Counted from the stretch's first letter, positions 9,401 through 18,460 are shown. The stretch is DNA of 64,000 nucleotides from Micromonospora sp. CB01531 (GCF_001905095.1 NZ_LWLS01000078.1:1-64000); one strand, 5' to 3'. Notes: generated by a model from the sequence alone, not told the origin. Made by a program: numbers and translations.

Positions 9401-11408
9401 TCTGGCCGTCCGTGTTGCTGCCCCAGCCGTACATGTCGCCGGTCAGGCCGCCGGGCGGCGCGTCCGGGGAGCCGGCATCGCAGTCGTCGTCCACGCCGTT
9501 GCCGAGGAACTCGATCTGACCGGGATGCACGGCCGCGTCGGTGTCGTTGCAGTCGGTGGTCAACGTCCACCCGTCGCCGTCCCCGTCGGCCTTGTGTACG
9601 AGGACGTCCCAGGCTCGCGTCGCCTTGTGGCCGTCATCGTCCGTCGCCGTGGCGACCACCTCGTGTGCGCCAGGCGTGCCCGGAGCGGTCCAGGACAGGG
9701 ATCCGCCGTCTCCGGTCGCCTTGCCGTCAACCGTCCACGTCACCGCGGGCGTCCCACCGTCGTCGGTCGCGGTGACCTTGAATTCGGCCGCTTTGCCGGT
9801 CTCGACCATCCGCTGGATGGTGTCCGGCATGGCGCCCGACAGTTGCGGGTCGGCGCCCTTGCGGTGCACGGTCGCGCTGGTCCAGGCGTACGCCTTGCGG
9901 CCGGCGCCGTCGGTCACCCGGAGGCCCACCAACGCCGTACCTGGCTCGTCGAAGACCACGGCGGGTTTGTCGCCGGTCGCGTCGTCGAAGTCGCGGTCGC
10001 CGTCCAGATCCCAGGCGTACGCCAGCGGCTGCGTCCCGGCTGAGGCGGAGGCGTCCAGCGTGACGGAGGCGCCTTCGTCCGAGGTGTACGGGCCACCGGC
10101 GTTGCCGACCGGGTGGGCGTCCGGCACGCTGGGGTCGCCCGCCAACGCGTCCACGATGGCGCTCCAGGCGGTGAGGCCCGCATTGACCGCGGCCACCGTC
10201 TTGCCGTGGGTGGCGACCTGCGCGTCCAGGACCTCCCGCACGTTGGCCGGCGTGTAGGCAGGCACGTACGCGTTGCGGATGTCCACCTCGAGCGCGGTGA
10301 TCTGGGGTGCGGTCATCCCGTTGTGGCGCAGCGTGCGCCGCTCGTCGGGATTGAAGCCCTGCTGCCGGATCCGGCTCAGGAACTGGTGACCGACAGCGAG
10401 GCCATCCTTGGCGTTCTCGTCGGCGTAGAGCGCCTTGAGGTCGCCGAGCTGACGCGATGTCGCCGCGAGCTGCCCTGCCAGGGCGCGGTGCAGGTCGCGG
10501 ACCTCGCGGGCGTGCACCAGAGCCCATTCCCCGCTGCCCGCCTGCTGGGCACCCTTGTACGCCTCGACCGCGCGCAGCAGCGCCTCGACGAGCGCGCCTT
10601 CACCGGCGATCGCGTCACTCGACGCGCCGACCTTGCCCGGCACCACCGGCTGGTCGAAGTCCGGGTTCGGCGGATCTTCGTAGATGCCCAGGTAGTGCTG
10701 CCCCTGGTTGAGCAGCAGCCCGTTGAACTGCTCCTGGATCGGGTTGAAGTAGTTGCCGTACTTGAGCGCGCAGGCGGTGGGGTTGCCGGCCTTGCAGCCG
10801 TTCTTGAGCGCCTTCTGGACCAGCTTCCACACCCCGTTCATGATCCGCTGGGTGTTCTTCCAGGACTCGTACTCCTCGTACGCCGCAGCCTTCAGCGACG
10901 TCAACGCCGCGTCGGGCGGTGGCAGGTCGGCGGGGATCTCCACCTTGATGGCCCGGGAGAACACCGCGTCGTCCTCGGGCTGGAACACGCCGTCCTGGCA
11001 GGTGTCGAACACCACGTCGAACTCGCCGGCGGGAAGGCGGCCGGCTGGCGTGGTGATCCCGATGATCTCGTCGTCGAATACCGAGCCGTACTGCACGACC
11101 GTGTTCGGCTTGCCGCCGGTCACGTCGACCAGGTGCCCCATGGCCGTCCCGGGCACCACGATGTAGACATCGCTGGTCGGGTAGACGAAATCCGGCACCC
11201 CGTCCTCCGGGCACCCGGAATTCTTGAATGCCAGGTCGCCCCAGACCCGGATCGCCGCGTTGGCACCGAACGTGCCGTGCGTCTCGCCGATCTTCCCGAC
11301 CCATAACGCGTTGCTGTTGGCGTACGCCGGTGAACCGATAGCCACCAGGCCCGTCACCGCCGTCGCCGCTACCAGGGCGGCCGCTGCCGCCCGTCGCCAC
11401 CTGTTCAC
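6402..11408 (-). CDS. Giant secreted PKD/RCC1/Calx-beta protein with C-terminal PxKF domain
   Basis: This is a 1668-residue exported protein. GTG 11408 begins a signal peptide (VNRWRRAAAAAL through SPAYA); the open frame continues upstream but only over non-signal sequence. In order it has an uncharacterised N-terminal region to ~430; a PKD domain (GGPYTSDEGASVTLDAS, ~435-510); a Ca-binding MopE-type motif (DGDGDGW, DCNDTDAAVHPG, GVDDDCD, ~605-650); about six RCC1-type propeller repeats (~655-1030, YGWGSNTDGQIGNG and WGRNTAGNLGNG); three Calx-beta repeats (~1040-1370); two further Ig/PKD-like domains; and a PxKF domain (~1558-1668, with AGRAIPIKFGLGGYRGMDIL). Such proteins are usually cell-surface or matrix adhesins. 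A hairpin follows the stop. It is transcribed divergently from the repeat-peptide gene. There is no LPXTG motif or transmembrane anchor. Confidence 0.85.
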   Translation of the reverse strand: MNRWRRAAAAALVAATAVTGLVAIGSPAYANSNALWVGKIGETHGTFGANAAIRVWGDLAFKNSGCPEDGVPDFVYPTSDVYIVVPGTAMGHLVDVTGGKPNTVVQYGSVFDDEIIGITTPAGRLPAGEFDVVFDTCQDGVFQPEDDAVFSRAIKVEIPADLPPPDAALTSLKAAAYEEYESWKNTQRIMNGVWKLVQKALKNGCKAGNPTACALKYGNYFNPIQEQFNGLLLNQGQHYLGIYEDPPNPDFDQPVVPGKVGASSDAIAGEGALVEALLRAVEAYKGAQQAGSGEWALVHAREVRDLHRALAGQLAATSRQLGDLKALYADENAKDGLAVGHQFLSRIRQQGFNPDERRTLRHNGMTAPQITALEVDIRNAYVPAYTPANVREVLDAQVATHGKTVAAVNAGLTAWSAIVDALAGDPSVPDAHPVGNAGGPYTSDEGASVTLDASASAGTQPLAYAWDLDGDRDFDDATGDKPAVVFDEPGTALVGLRVTDGAGRKAYAWTSATVHRKGADPQLSGAMPDTIQRMVETGKAAEFKVTATDDGGTPAVTWTVDGKATGDGGSLSWTAPGTPGAHEVVATATDDDGHKATRAWDVLVHKADGDGDGWTLTTDCNDTDAAVHPGQIEFLGNGVDDDCDAGSPDAPPGGLTGDMYGWGSNTDGQIGNGKIGTNYTKPTKSVLPANVVQVEMGSATGYAVLADSTVRAWGYQHAGEIGDGTTNARLQPVQPLGPGGQGLLSGVRQLSATSDHVAAVRTDGKVLTWGRNTAGNLGNGASSGNRPFPDYVLADAQGNHLTGVRDVQTGVSSDYALMEDGTVMAWGRVNCDGSGTMEDTLYPARIPDLTDVRQIAASPAIVLFLKKDGTVLSCGGTDVQLGRKSNQSDPATSPWLPRPVDTLGRGSKVVDITISGDQAVVLKENGAVWMWGENTNAGLAPILGDRKGTLLVPSQAPMPAGPPIVGIDNGNSATTLAIRADGSMMVWGANTFGAAGTGTSGFVLAPTEVPIDGQAVLQVSANGWNGLALTRPKADPDLELPASWVNATMEDATLSEANGGAFTVKLDQALSDDVALNWALQAGTAGEDDVTLGTGTVVVPAGQKQASVPVEVVDDAIDEDDETITLALTGARLGLTITRAQATGTIADNDDPPVVTVEPASVVEGGTSLTDTPVTFRLSKPSGKEVVAAYATADGTAKAGDDYVASAATIRFAPGETEDVVHLAVNGDAIQEPDETFTVSVGEVTNGTAGESGTVTVNDDEVLTVSVAAPIIAEGETGDFVVTVDPAPLPGTTVSVPWTLVEPEPKPGSGDKPGDIVAADGMLRLTAQQPVGVVTATTVDDTEVEPPEPFLLKLGDLTASDGRMVHRGKSAAAWITDNDKANQPPVVDAGDSVTAVEGSAVALAGSVSDDAAGVTSSWAVDGPCTVTGEGVRATVTCRDEGTFVATLTATDVEGAAASDSTTVTVTNASPALGAVSVDAAGARIEFTDAGVDDQHTCTVQWGDETTPGVLAGALSPCYLPHQYRPGTFTATVTVSDNDGGSASVTRTVTVQTAAWPFRGFLPPVDNPPAINVVNAGRAIPIKFGLGGYRGMDILAPGSPASGQVSCGGGEPNSLEEVDAAGGSPLSYDANGDHYTYVWQTDKAWAGQCRRLVVTLADGTQHWAEFRFR

Positions 11409-11624
11409 ATCAACCCTTTTCTCTCGTCGCCGGTCGGGCCAGGGCCGACCGAGCCAGGGAGAGAATCGCCGCCGGCACTTGCCGAGGACTTGGACGCGAC
11501 TAGCACCCGAGCCACCCGCCATGACCACCGGCGCAAGCCGGCGGTAACTGCCGGTCAAGTCGCCTGGGCGAACCTGAGGGCGCGACCCCGGACGGACCGG
11601 GCGCACAGTGCGAGAGGTAGCAGC

Positions 11625-11852
11625 GTGAAGCAGTCGATTCGCCTCCTGATCGTGGCGCTGATGGCGGCCACCAGCCTGGTCCTGGCGGCCAACGCCGCCA
11701 GCGCCGGCGACCCGTCCCAGTGGGGCGCCAGCGCCGGCGACCCGTCCCAGTGGGGCGCCAGCGCCGGCGACCCGTCCCAGTGGGGCGCCAGCGCCGGCGA
11801 CCCGTCCCAGTGGGTCGCTTGGGCCGGTGCCGGCAAGGTCGTCCTCCGCTAG
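11625..11852 (+). CDS. Small secreted peptide with four 10-residue repeats
   Basis: This 75-residue product is encoded from GTG 11625, with GAGAGG 9-14 nt upstream. Residues 1-27 form a signal peptide (VKQSIRLLIVALMAATSLVL, then AANAASA). The rest is four tandem copies of GDPSQWGASA, the last ending QWVAWAGAGKVVLR. I know no family that matches. The gene lies 160 bp upstream of, and codirectional with, an AfsR-type regulator whose C-terminal part is TPR-like, and is followed by a hairpin. One inference is an exported signal or structural peptide. Its function is unproven, and the signal peptide plus the in-frame repeat are the only evidence that it is coding. Confidence 0.6.
   Translation: MKQSIRLLIVALMAATSLVLAANAASAGDPSQWGASAGDPSQWGASAGDPSQWGASAGDPSQWVAWAGAGKVVLR
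11701..11820 (+). repeat. Four tandem 30-bp coding repeats
   Basis: Units 11701-11730, 11731-11760 and 11761-11790 are identical at DNA level. The fourth (11791-11820) differs only in its last few bases. Synonymous positions are unchanged, so the array expanded recently or is homogenised. It keeps the frame and encodes the GDPSQWGASA repeat. Confidence 0.95.
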
Positions 11853-11862
11853 TGCCGGCCGG

Positions 11863-11900
11863 CAGGTACGGCCACCGACCTGCCTCGGCGGCCGTACCTG
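11863..11900 (+). terminator. Hairpin after the repeat-peptide gene
   Basis: CAGGTACGGCC (11863-11873) pairs with GGCCGTACCTG (11890-11900), and flanking TGCCGG/CCGGCA can extend the stem. It begins 10 bp after the peptide stop and lies upstream of the AfsR-type regulator. It may end or attenuate read-through into that gene. Confidence 0.6.
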
Positions 11901-12012
11901 ACCCCGGCACGTCCGCCCACGACCTGGCCGGCAGGGGGCTGGGCGGGCGGTGACACTAATCCGGCACACCCGGTGTCTTGACCGGGATGTGCGCGGGCGT
12001 TGTGGTGTTGGT

Positions 12013-15000
12013 GTGCAGTTTCATGTCCTGGGCCAGCTCGAGGTAGTCCGGAACGGACAACGGGTGCCGGCCGGCGGACCCAAGCAGCAAGCGTTGCTGG
12101 TCCTGCTGCTGTTACGACTGAACCGGTTCGTCGCCTCCGACTGGCTGGTCGACGCGTTGTGGGACGGCCGGCCGCCGGTCAGCGGGCAGATGACGCTGCG
12201 CACGTACGTCGCCGGGTTGCGCCGGGCCCTGGAGCCGGAGCGCGCCCCTCGCGGGCAGGGGGTGGTCGTCGTCGGCCACACCAGGGGGTACGAGCTGCGA
12301 GCCGCGCCCGACGCCGTCGACGCGGTCCGGTTCGAGCGTCTGGTGGACCGCGCGGCGGCACTGCTCGCGGCGGGTGACGCCGCAGCGTCCGAGCAGTGCT
12401 ACCGCGCCGGGTTGGCGCTGTGGCGAGGCGAGCCGTTGGCCGCCGCGGCAGATCTGGACGCGGTACGCCCGGAGGCGGCGCGGCTGGCCGAGCTGCGTCT
12501 CGACGCCGAGGAGGGATGCCTCACCGCAGGCCTTGCCGCCAACCGGCACGAGGCGGTCCTGCCGGCGCTGCGCAGATTCGTGGGCGCCCATCCGCTGCGG
12601 GAGGCCGCCCGGGCCCGGCTCATGCTGGCCCTCTACCGATCCGGGCGGCAGACCGACGCACTCGCCGTCTACGAGGAGGGCCGGCGGCTGCTGGCCCACG
12701 AGTACGGGCTCGACCCGGGCGAGCAGCTCCGCGAGGCACACCGACTCGTCCTAGGACATGCCGTGCCCGTACCGGCGGCGGTCGTGCCCGGCCCGCCAAC
12801 GGTCGTGCGGGAACCCGCTGCTGCGACCGGGCCAGCACTCGCGGGTGGCGGGGCGGCACCGGTCGAGGCGCCGCAAGCTCTCGCGGGGCGTGACACGGAG
12901 CTGGCGCGGCTCGGCGAGGCGCTGGCCGCGGCGACCGGCGGGGACGGTCGAGTGGCGGCCGTCATGGGCGAGGCGGGGATCGGCAAGACCAGCCTCGCTG
13001 CGGTGCTCAGCGCACGGGTCGCGACGTCCGGAACTCCGGTGGTGTGGGGGCGGTGTCCGGATCTGGGGCAGACGCCTCCGTTCTGGCTGTGGACCCAGGT
13101 GATCCGGAGGCTACGGGCGATGCCGCAGGCCGGTGCTGCCGCGTCGGCGGTGCCGCTGGACGGTTTCGCCGCCGGGCCGCTGGCCGCGCCCGGCGACGCC
13201 GACGTCGACCCGATGGCGCGGTTCCGGGTGTATGAGGCGGTGGCCAACCTGATCCGCGCCGTGGCCGGGCAGCGAGGGCTGCTCGTCGTACTGGACGACC
13301 TGCACGCCGCGGACCCGGATTCGTTGCTGCTGCTGCGGTTTCTATCCCCGCTTCTGGCGGGCACCCGCGCCCTCGTCCTGGTCACGACGCGGCCGTATGA
13401 CCGGAGTGTCGAGCTCCTGTCGACCGTTGCCGAACTGGCCCGTGGGCGGAACTTCATGCGGCTTCAGCTCACCGGCCTAGACGCGTCGTCGGTGGCGAGC
13501 CTGGTGGCATCCGGTACCGGGGTGCGTCCGCGGAACGAAGCGGTGGCGAGCCTGGTGACCCGGACCGGCGGGAACCCATTCTTCATCACCGAGCTGCTCC
13601 GGTCGGGAGCCGATCCGGTGACCGGAGAGCTGCCGCCAACCGTTCGGGACACCGTCCGGCTGCGGCTCGACGAACTGCCGCAGCCGTCGCGGGAGTGCCT
13701 GGACCTGCTCAGCGTCGCCGGGCACGATCTCGAGCTGCTCGTGATGGCGGCGGTTCTCGGCGCGCCAGCGGGAGAGGTGGGCGAGCGTCTCGTTCCCGCG
13801 TACGCGGCCTCGCTCGTCGCCGAGGCGGGGCCGGGCCAGACGCGGTTCCGGCATCCGCTCTTCGCCGAGGTCGCCTACGCCGAGCTGCCCCCTCCCCGCC
13901 GGGCCGCGCTGCACGCCCGGCTCGCCGCCGCCGGCGAGCGGACCGGCGGCCTCACTCCCGCCGAGCTGGCCTACCACTACGGCCAAGCGATCGGACTCGG
14001 TCACCGCGAAGACCATCTGCGCTGGTCGCTGGTCGCCGCCGACGACGCGACCCGGCGCGTGGCGTACGAGGACGCCCTCGGGCACCTCGGCCGCGTCGCG
14101 CGGAGCCTCGGCCTGAACTCGGCGATCTCGCCGAACGCGGCGCGTACCGAGCTGGCGGTCCAGCTGCACCGGGCGTCCCTGCTCCAGATGACAGTGGGAG
14201 TCGGCAGCGACGCGGCCGACGAGGTCTGTTCCCGGGCGAGGCAGCTGCTGGGGATGGTCGGACCGGAGGTGGACCTGCGACCGGCGCTGTGGGCGCTGGG
14301 CGAGCTTGCCGCCAACCGCGCCGACTTCGCGGTCTGCGGTGACCTCGCCCGGCGGCTTGTCACCGCCGAGGATGACGGCAGCGGCCTGATCGGTGCGGCG
14401 GGCGAGTATCTGTTGGGCGTGGTCGGCTACTTCACCGGGCAACTGCTGGACGCGGAGCGACATCTCACCGCCGCAGTCGACCGGCTGCGCGAGGTCGATC
14501 TGCGGCTGCTCGGCCGGCAGGTCGGCCGTCGGCCGGTCCTGGCCGTCCACAACTTTCGGGCGCTGGTCCGCTCGCTGCGCGGCGAGGGTGCACCGGCTCG
14601 GGAGGACATCCTCGCCGCCGAGGTTACGCCGACCAGATCGACGATCCGTACGGCCGCGCCAACGCCGCACTCTTTGACGGCTGGCGGGCGCTGCAGGAAC
14701 GCGACGTCATCGCGGTACGAGTCGCGGCGGAGCGGTGCCGGGAACTCGGAGCGGCGAACGGGCTGCCGCACGTGGTGACGACGGGCGAATTCCTCGCGCA
14801 ATGGGCCGCCGCCTACGGCGGGGATCGGGGCCGGCTGGCGGCGGCGCGGGCCGCCGGCGAGGCGATCTACCATCCCGGGCTGCGCTCCACCCGCACCATC
14901 ACGCTCTGTGCCGTCGCTGAGGCGTATCTGGTGGCGGGAGAGCGAGCCACCGCCGCGGAGCTGGCCAAGCAGGCGTTGTCCGTGGCGGAGCAGTTGGGAG

Positions 15001-15155
15001 AGCGGGTCTGCGAGGCCGATCTGCGCCGGATCCGCGGCGTCGCCCTGCACGACGCCGGGGAGTTGCGTGCCGGGGCCCGGCTCGCCGTCGAGCAGGACGC
15101 GCGGCTGCTGCTGGCCCGCTTACCGGACGACCTGCTGCCGGCACACTCGCGTTGA
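12013..15155 (+). CDS. AfsR/SARP-type regulator (wHTH-BTAD-ATPase-TPR), frameshifted
   Basis: The N-terminal ~95 residues form an OmpR-like winged helix (FHVLGQLEVVRNG, ALWDGRPP), followed by the BTAD domain to ~245. An ATPase of the STAND/AAA type has a P-loop GEAGIGKTS near 320, a Walker B LLVVLDDLH and GNPFFITELL, and is followed by a TPR-like helical C-terminus. Such proteins activate secondary-metabolite genes by binding 11-bp-spaced repeats. The frame from 12013 breaks near 14617-14622. Beyond it the same helical sequence continues in another frame (GYADQIDDPYGRANAALFDG, then TGEFLAQWAAAYGG) to a stop at 15155. The first frame otherwise runs into Ser/Arg-rich nonsense to 14778. A one-base change would restore about 1046 residues; the break may be real or a sequencing error. 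GTG 12013 fits the family start. Confidence 0.82.
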
Positions 15156-15210
15156 CCTGCACCTGACGGGGACGGACCACGCGGGTGGGTACCGAACCGC
15201 GCGAGCCCGA

Positions 15211-15254
15211 CCTCCACACGGCCTCCACATGGCCTCCACACGACCTCCGCACCG
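15211..15254 (+). promoter_or_regulatory. Four 11-bp direct repeats, candidate SARP operator
   Basis: CCTCCACACGG (15211-15221), CCTCCACATGG (15222-15232), CCTCCACACGA (15233-15243) and CCTCCGCACCG (15244-15254) follow each other without a gap. An 11-bp period of direct repeats just ahead of the -10 region is the known signature of SARP binding sites. It sits 66 bp before the FAD hydroxylase start and 55 bp after the AfsR-type regulator gene, so that regulator is the natural candidate to bind here. Confidence 0.65.
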
Positions 15255-15320
15255 GGCTGGTGTCGTCTACGGGCAGGAGCGACGACGGTCGTCGCGGAGC
15301 TCTCCCGGAAGGACCACCCC

Positions 15321-16979
15321 ATGTCCCCGACTGATGCGGTCCACACCGTCGACGTTGCGGTGATCGGCTGCGGACCCGTCGGTGCGCTGACCGCCAACCT
15401 GCTCGGCATCCACGGGGTCCGTACCCTGGTCGTCGAGCGGAGCCGGCTGCCGCACGGCCAACCGCGCGCGTTCTCGTGCGACGACGAGGCATTGCGCATC
15501 TACCAGCAGGCCGGCCTCCTCGAGCAGGTGGGCCGCGACATGTACCCGGTACCGGACGCCGAGTATGTCAACCGCAAGGGAAAGACCTTCGCGAGCATCG
15601 CGCTGTCGGAGGTGGACTTCGGCCTCGGCCACCCGCCGTTGAGCTTCTTCGACCAGCCGTCGCTGGAACAGACGCTGCGCGCCGGCCTGGACCGCTTCGA
15701 CCACGTCGAACTCCGCCTCGGCACCGAGCTGGTGGCGTTGAGGCAGGACACCGAGGACGTGACGCTGACCCTGCGGGACATGGCCACCCTCCACACCTGG
15801 ACGGTGCGAGCCCGCTACGTGCTCGGCTGCGACGGCGCCCGCAGCACCACCCGGGCCGCCGCCGGCATCGCCTTGACGGGGTCCAGCTACGCCGAGCCCT
15901 GGCTCGCCATTTCGGGGAACGTGTCACCCGGCGGAATCCGCGTCGAGCGGACGACGTTCGTCTGCGACTGGTGGCGCCCAGCCTTCGTGTCACCGGGGGC
16001 GAAGGGAAGCTATCGCATGGAGTTCATGCTGCGCCCCGGCGAGACCGCCGACGAAGTACGCCAGCCGCAGAACATGAACGCACTGATGGAGCCGTACGTC
16101 GATCCGGCGCGCTTCACCACGACCCGCGCGGTGGTCTATACCTTCCACAACCTCGTCGCCCGGCAGTGGCGCGCCGGCCGGGTCTTCCTGCTCGGCGACG
16201 CCGCCCATCAGATGCCTCCGTTCCTGGGACAAGGACTCTGCAGCGGACTGCGAGACGCGGCAAACCTTGCCTGGAAGCTCGCCATGGTCCTCGCCGGTGA
16301 CGCCGACCCGACGCTGCTGGAGACATACGAGGTCGAGCGGCGCCCACACGCCGCGGCGATGGCGCGGACGAGCGTAAGCCTGGGGCGGGTCTTCCTGGCG
16401 CGGAGCCGGTCGGCGGCGTGGTTGCGCGACAAGTTTCTGCAGGCTGTCCAGACCGTCCCCCGGGTACGCAGGTTCGTCCGACACTTCGAGTTCAAGCCGG
16501 TGCCGGCTCATCCAAGTGGGCTGATGGCGGGCGGTCGACGTACCGGCGGCGTGGGGACGATGTTTCCCCAGCCGCGGATTTCCACTGGCGCCTCACCCGC
16601 GCCGCACCTCCTTGACGAAGCGCTCGGCTCCGGGTTCGCCGTGCTGGGGCTCGCGAACGTAGGTGCGGTGTTCAGGCCAGGGGAGTGGCGGGGGTTGCCG
16701 GTGCGTTTCGTCGTCGTACATCCCGCAGGCACCGCTCCGGAAGATCTGCCACCAGTCCGCCAGTACGGCCGGGCATCACAAGTGGATCTCGTCGATGTAG
16801 ACGGAATCATCAGCGCCTGGCTGCGCCGGAATCGCGCTGGGGTGGTCGTGTTGCGGCCGGACCGGTTCGTCTTCGCAGTCGCATCGGCCAATCAGACCGG
16901 GCGAGTAGGCCACCTGCTGGCGGCGGCCCTCGGCGTGCCGCAGCCCATCAGCGGGGCGGCCGCCTTCAACGCGGCCTAG
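15321..16979 (+). CDS. FAD-dependent aromatic hydroxylase (MhpA-like)
   Basis: The 552-residue protein is a class A flavoprotein monooxygenase, which hydroxylates aromatic substrates using NAD(P)H and O2. It has the N-terminal FAD fingerprint VAVIGCGPVG, then LVVERSRLPHGQPRA, a central LGCDGARSTTR and the second FAD motif GDAAHQMPPFLGQGLCSG near residue 293 followed by LRDAANLAWKL. Its closest known type is MhpA/3-(3-hydroxyphenyl)propionate hydroxylase, and relatives tailor polyketides and peptides. The ATG follows CCGGAAGGACC. The candidate SARP repeats upstream suggest pathway control, so it may be a tailoring enzyme, but its link to the NRPS cluster 4 kb away is only inferred. Confidence 0.85.
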   Translation: MSPTDAVHTVDVAVIGCGPVGALTANLLGIHGVRTLVVERSRLPHGQPRAFSCDDEALRIYQQAGLLEQVGRDMYPVPDAEYVNRKGKTFASIALSEVDFGLGHPPLSFFDQPSLEQTLRAGLDRFDHVELRLGTELVALRQDTEDVTLTLRDMATLHTWTVRARYVLGCDGARSTTRAAAGIALTGSSYAEPWLAISGNVSPGGIRVERTTFVCDWWRPAFVSPGAKGSYRMEFMLRPGETADEVRQPQNMNALMEPYVDPARFTTTRAVVYTFHNLVARQWRAGRVFLLGDAAHQMPPFLGQGLCSGLRDAANLAWKLAMVLAGDADPTLLETYEVERRPHAAAMARTSVSLGRVFLARSRSAAWLRDKFLQAVQTVPRVRRFVRHFEFKPVPAHPSGLMAGGRRTGGVGTMFPQPRISTGASPAPHLLDEALGSGFAVLGLANVGAVFRPGEWRGLPVRFVVVHPAGTAPEDLPPVRQYGRASQVDLVDVDGIISAWLRRNRAGVVVLRPDRFVFAVASANQTGRVGHLLAAALGVPQPISGAAAFNAA

Positions 16980-17211
16980 CGAGGGATCCCGGTCCCTTCC
17001 GGGCCGGGAGGAATCGCGTCAGGAGCCTGGACGTTGGGGGCGGGGGCGTCGCCCACACCGCCTTGGCGGCAATGGCCCGCGGCGGTTGCCGAGCACCCGG
17101 CGGGCGTTGGCGGGCGCTCGGCTGACCGGAGCGTGTACGTCGGCTGACGTACCCGGGATTCAGCGTGCGGGCGGACGACTGGACGCCGCGACGCCCCGAA
17201 GCTGGACAGTC

Positions 17212-17808
17212 ATGGACGGTTCCAACGAGATGTCGACCGCGGTGGGCGGCCACGAGTCGCCCCGCACGCTGGATTCGCTGAGCCCGCGAAGAGATCACCC
17301 CCGGCTGCTCAGGCTGGGTGCCCGGACCCGCAAAGGCGTCCTGGTGGTCCATATCGCGTCCGCCGGTGCGTGGCTCGGAGTCGATGTCGCCATGGCCGTG
17401 GTCATCTTCACGGCGGTGGTCGACCACGACACCGCTGTCCGTGCGCTGTGTCTCCAGGCACTCCAACTCTTCGCGGTCTGGCCACTGTTCACCGCGGGCA
17501 TGATCTGCCTTGCCACTGGTGTCGTGCTCGGGCTGGGCAGCAAGTATGGCCTGGTGCGGTACTGGTGGGTCGCCACGAAGCTGGCGTTGAACGTAGCGCT
17601 CACCGGGCTCGTCCCGCTGGCGTTGCGCCCCGGCCTCTCGGGGCTGAGCGAGCTGGGCCGGGAGCTTGCGGCGGGGCACCTCGTGACGTTTTCGGTGGGC
17701 AACATGATCTATCCGCCCATCGTCTCCCCGGCCGCCCTGGTCGTCGCTCTGGTGTTGGCCGTGTTCAAGCCGTGGGGCCGGATCCGCCGCCAGCCTCCCG
17801 CCGACTGA
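17212..17808 (+). CDS. Small integral membrane protein, DUF2269-like
   Basis: The product has 198 residues with about four transmembrane helices (VLVVHIASAGAWLGVDVAMA, then ALQLFAVWPLFTAGMICLAT, a third at WWVATKLALNVALTGLVPLA and a fourth near the C-terminus). The His/Gly/Trp placement in the first helix and the helix layout resemble the DUF2269-type membrane proteins of actinomycetes, whose function is unknown. ATG 17212 is used; ATG 17230 is also possible. Nothing in the neighbouring genes suggests a job. Confidence 0.65.
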   Translation: MDGSNEMSTAVGGHESPRTLDSLSPRRDHPRLLRLGARTRKGVLVVHIASAGAWLGVDVAMAVVIFTAVVDHDTAVRALCLQALQLFAVWPLFTAGMICLATGVVLGLGSKYGLVRYWWVATKLALNVALTGLVPLALRPGLSGLSELGRELAAGHLVTFSVGNMIYPPIVSPAALVVALVLAVFKPWGRIRRQPPAD

Positions 17809-17909
17809 GGGATGCCTCGGTTTGCGGACCGGTTCGTACCTCCACGTGCCGGGGTGTTCGGCTCACGGCGGTGATGTGCCCAGCCCTCACGTGCCGGCGA
17901 GCCGTTCCA

Positions 17910-18250
17910 CTACCGGTGCAGTCCCGCCGACTGCCGCCATGACGCGAGGATCGCCGCCGACCTGACACGGGCTAGCCGCCCATCGCCGGGCAGGTCTTCA
18001 AGCCTGTCCGCGACTGCCGCGACGTGGACGGCCAACTCCAGGTCGTCGAAGCGGGCACCGGCAAGGTGGCGCAGCTCGTCAACTTTCACCGCCAGCTGTT
18101 CCTCCGAGCTCTGTGGCGGCATACCCAGCGCGACGATGTCCGCCTCCCGCGCGGCCAGCCGAAGCATCCGCGCCCCGGACCCGGCGACCAGGATCGGCGG
18201 ATGCGGCTGCTGAACCGCTCGCACCAGGGTGCGGTCGTCTGGTTGGCGGG
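17910..18250 (-). pseudogene. Remnant of an F420-dependent LLM-class oxidoreductase
   Basis: The minus-strand frame contains QQPHPPILVAGSGARMLRLA, AREADIVALGMPP, KVDELRHLAGARFDDLELAV and VAAVADRLEDLPGD. This is the C-terminal half of the luciferase-like F420 oxidoreductases. The N-terminal half of the TIM barrel is missing: sequence before RAVQQP is unrelated. The C-terminus also appears cut short at 17910. It cannot form a barrel and should be inactive. Confidence 0.65.
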
Positions 18251-18460
18251 ACAGGTCCTTCACCGCGCGGATGCGATCTGGCAGCCGCGTCGAGATCAGA
18301 CGAGAAGCGAATGTTGAAGTGCGTCCGCCTGCACACGGAGGGTGACGCGCGTACGCCATGACGCGTACCGCGGCTCCAGGTCTGCTGCGTTCGCCGACGT
18401 AGGCCAGGTGTCGCCGTCGCGCGGATGAGGCGCCCGTGGATGGCTCATAGCGTCGAGGCC

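Noticed and set aside
11701..11820. CRISPR-like array
   Set aside because: The repeats are directly adjacent without spacers and encode an in-frame peptide repeat.
11409..11969. N-terminal extension of the PxKF protein
   Set aside because: The extension is antisense to the repeat peptide and gives proline/arginine-rich repeats without a signal peptide. A proper signal peptide starts at 11408.
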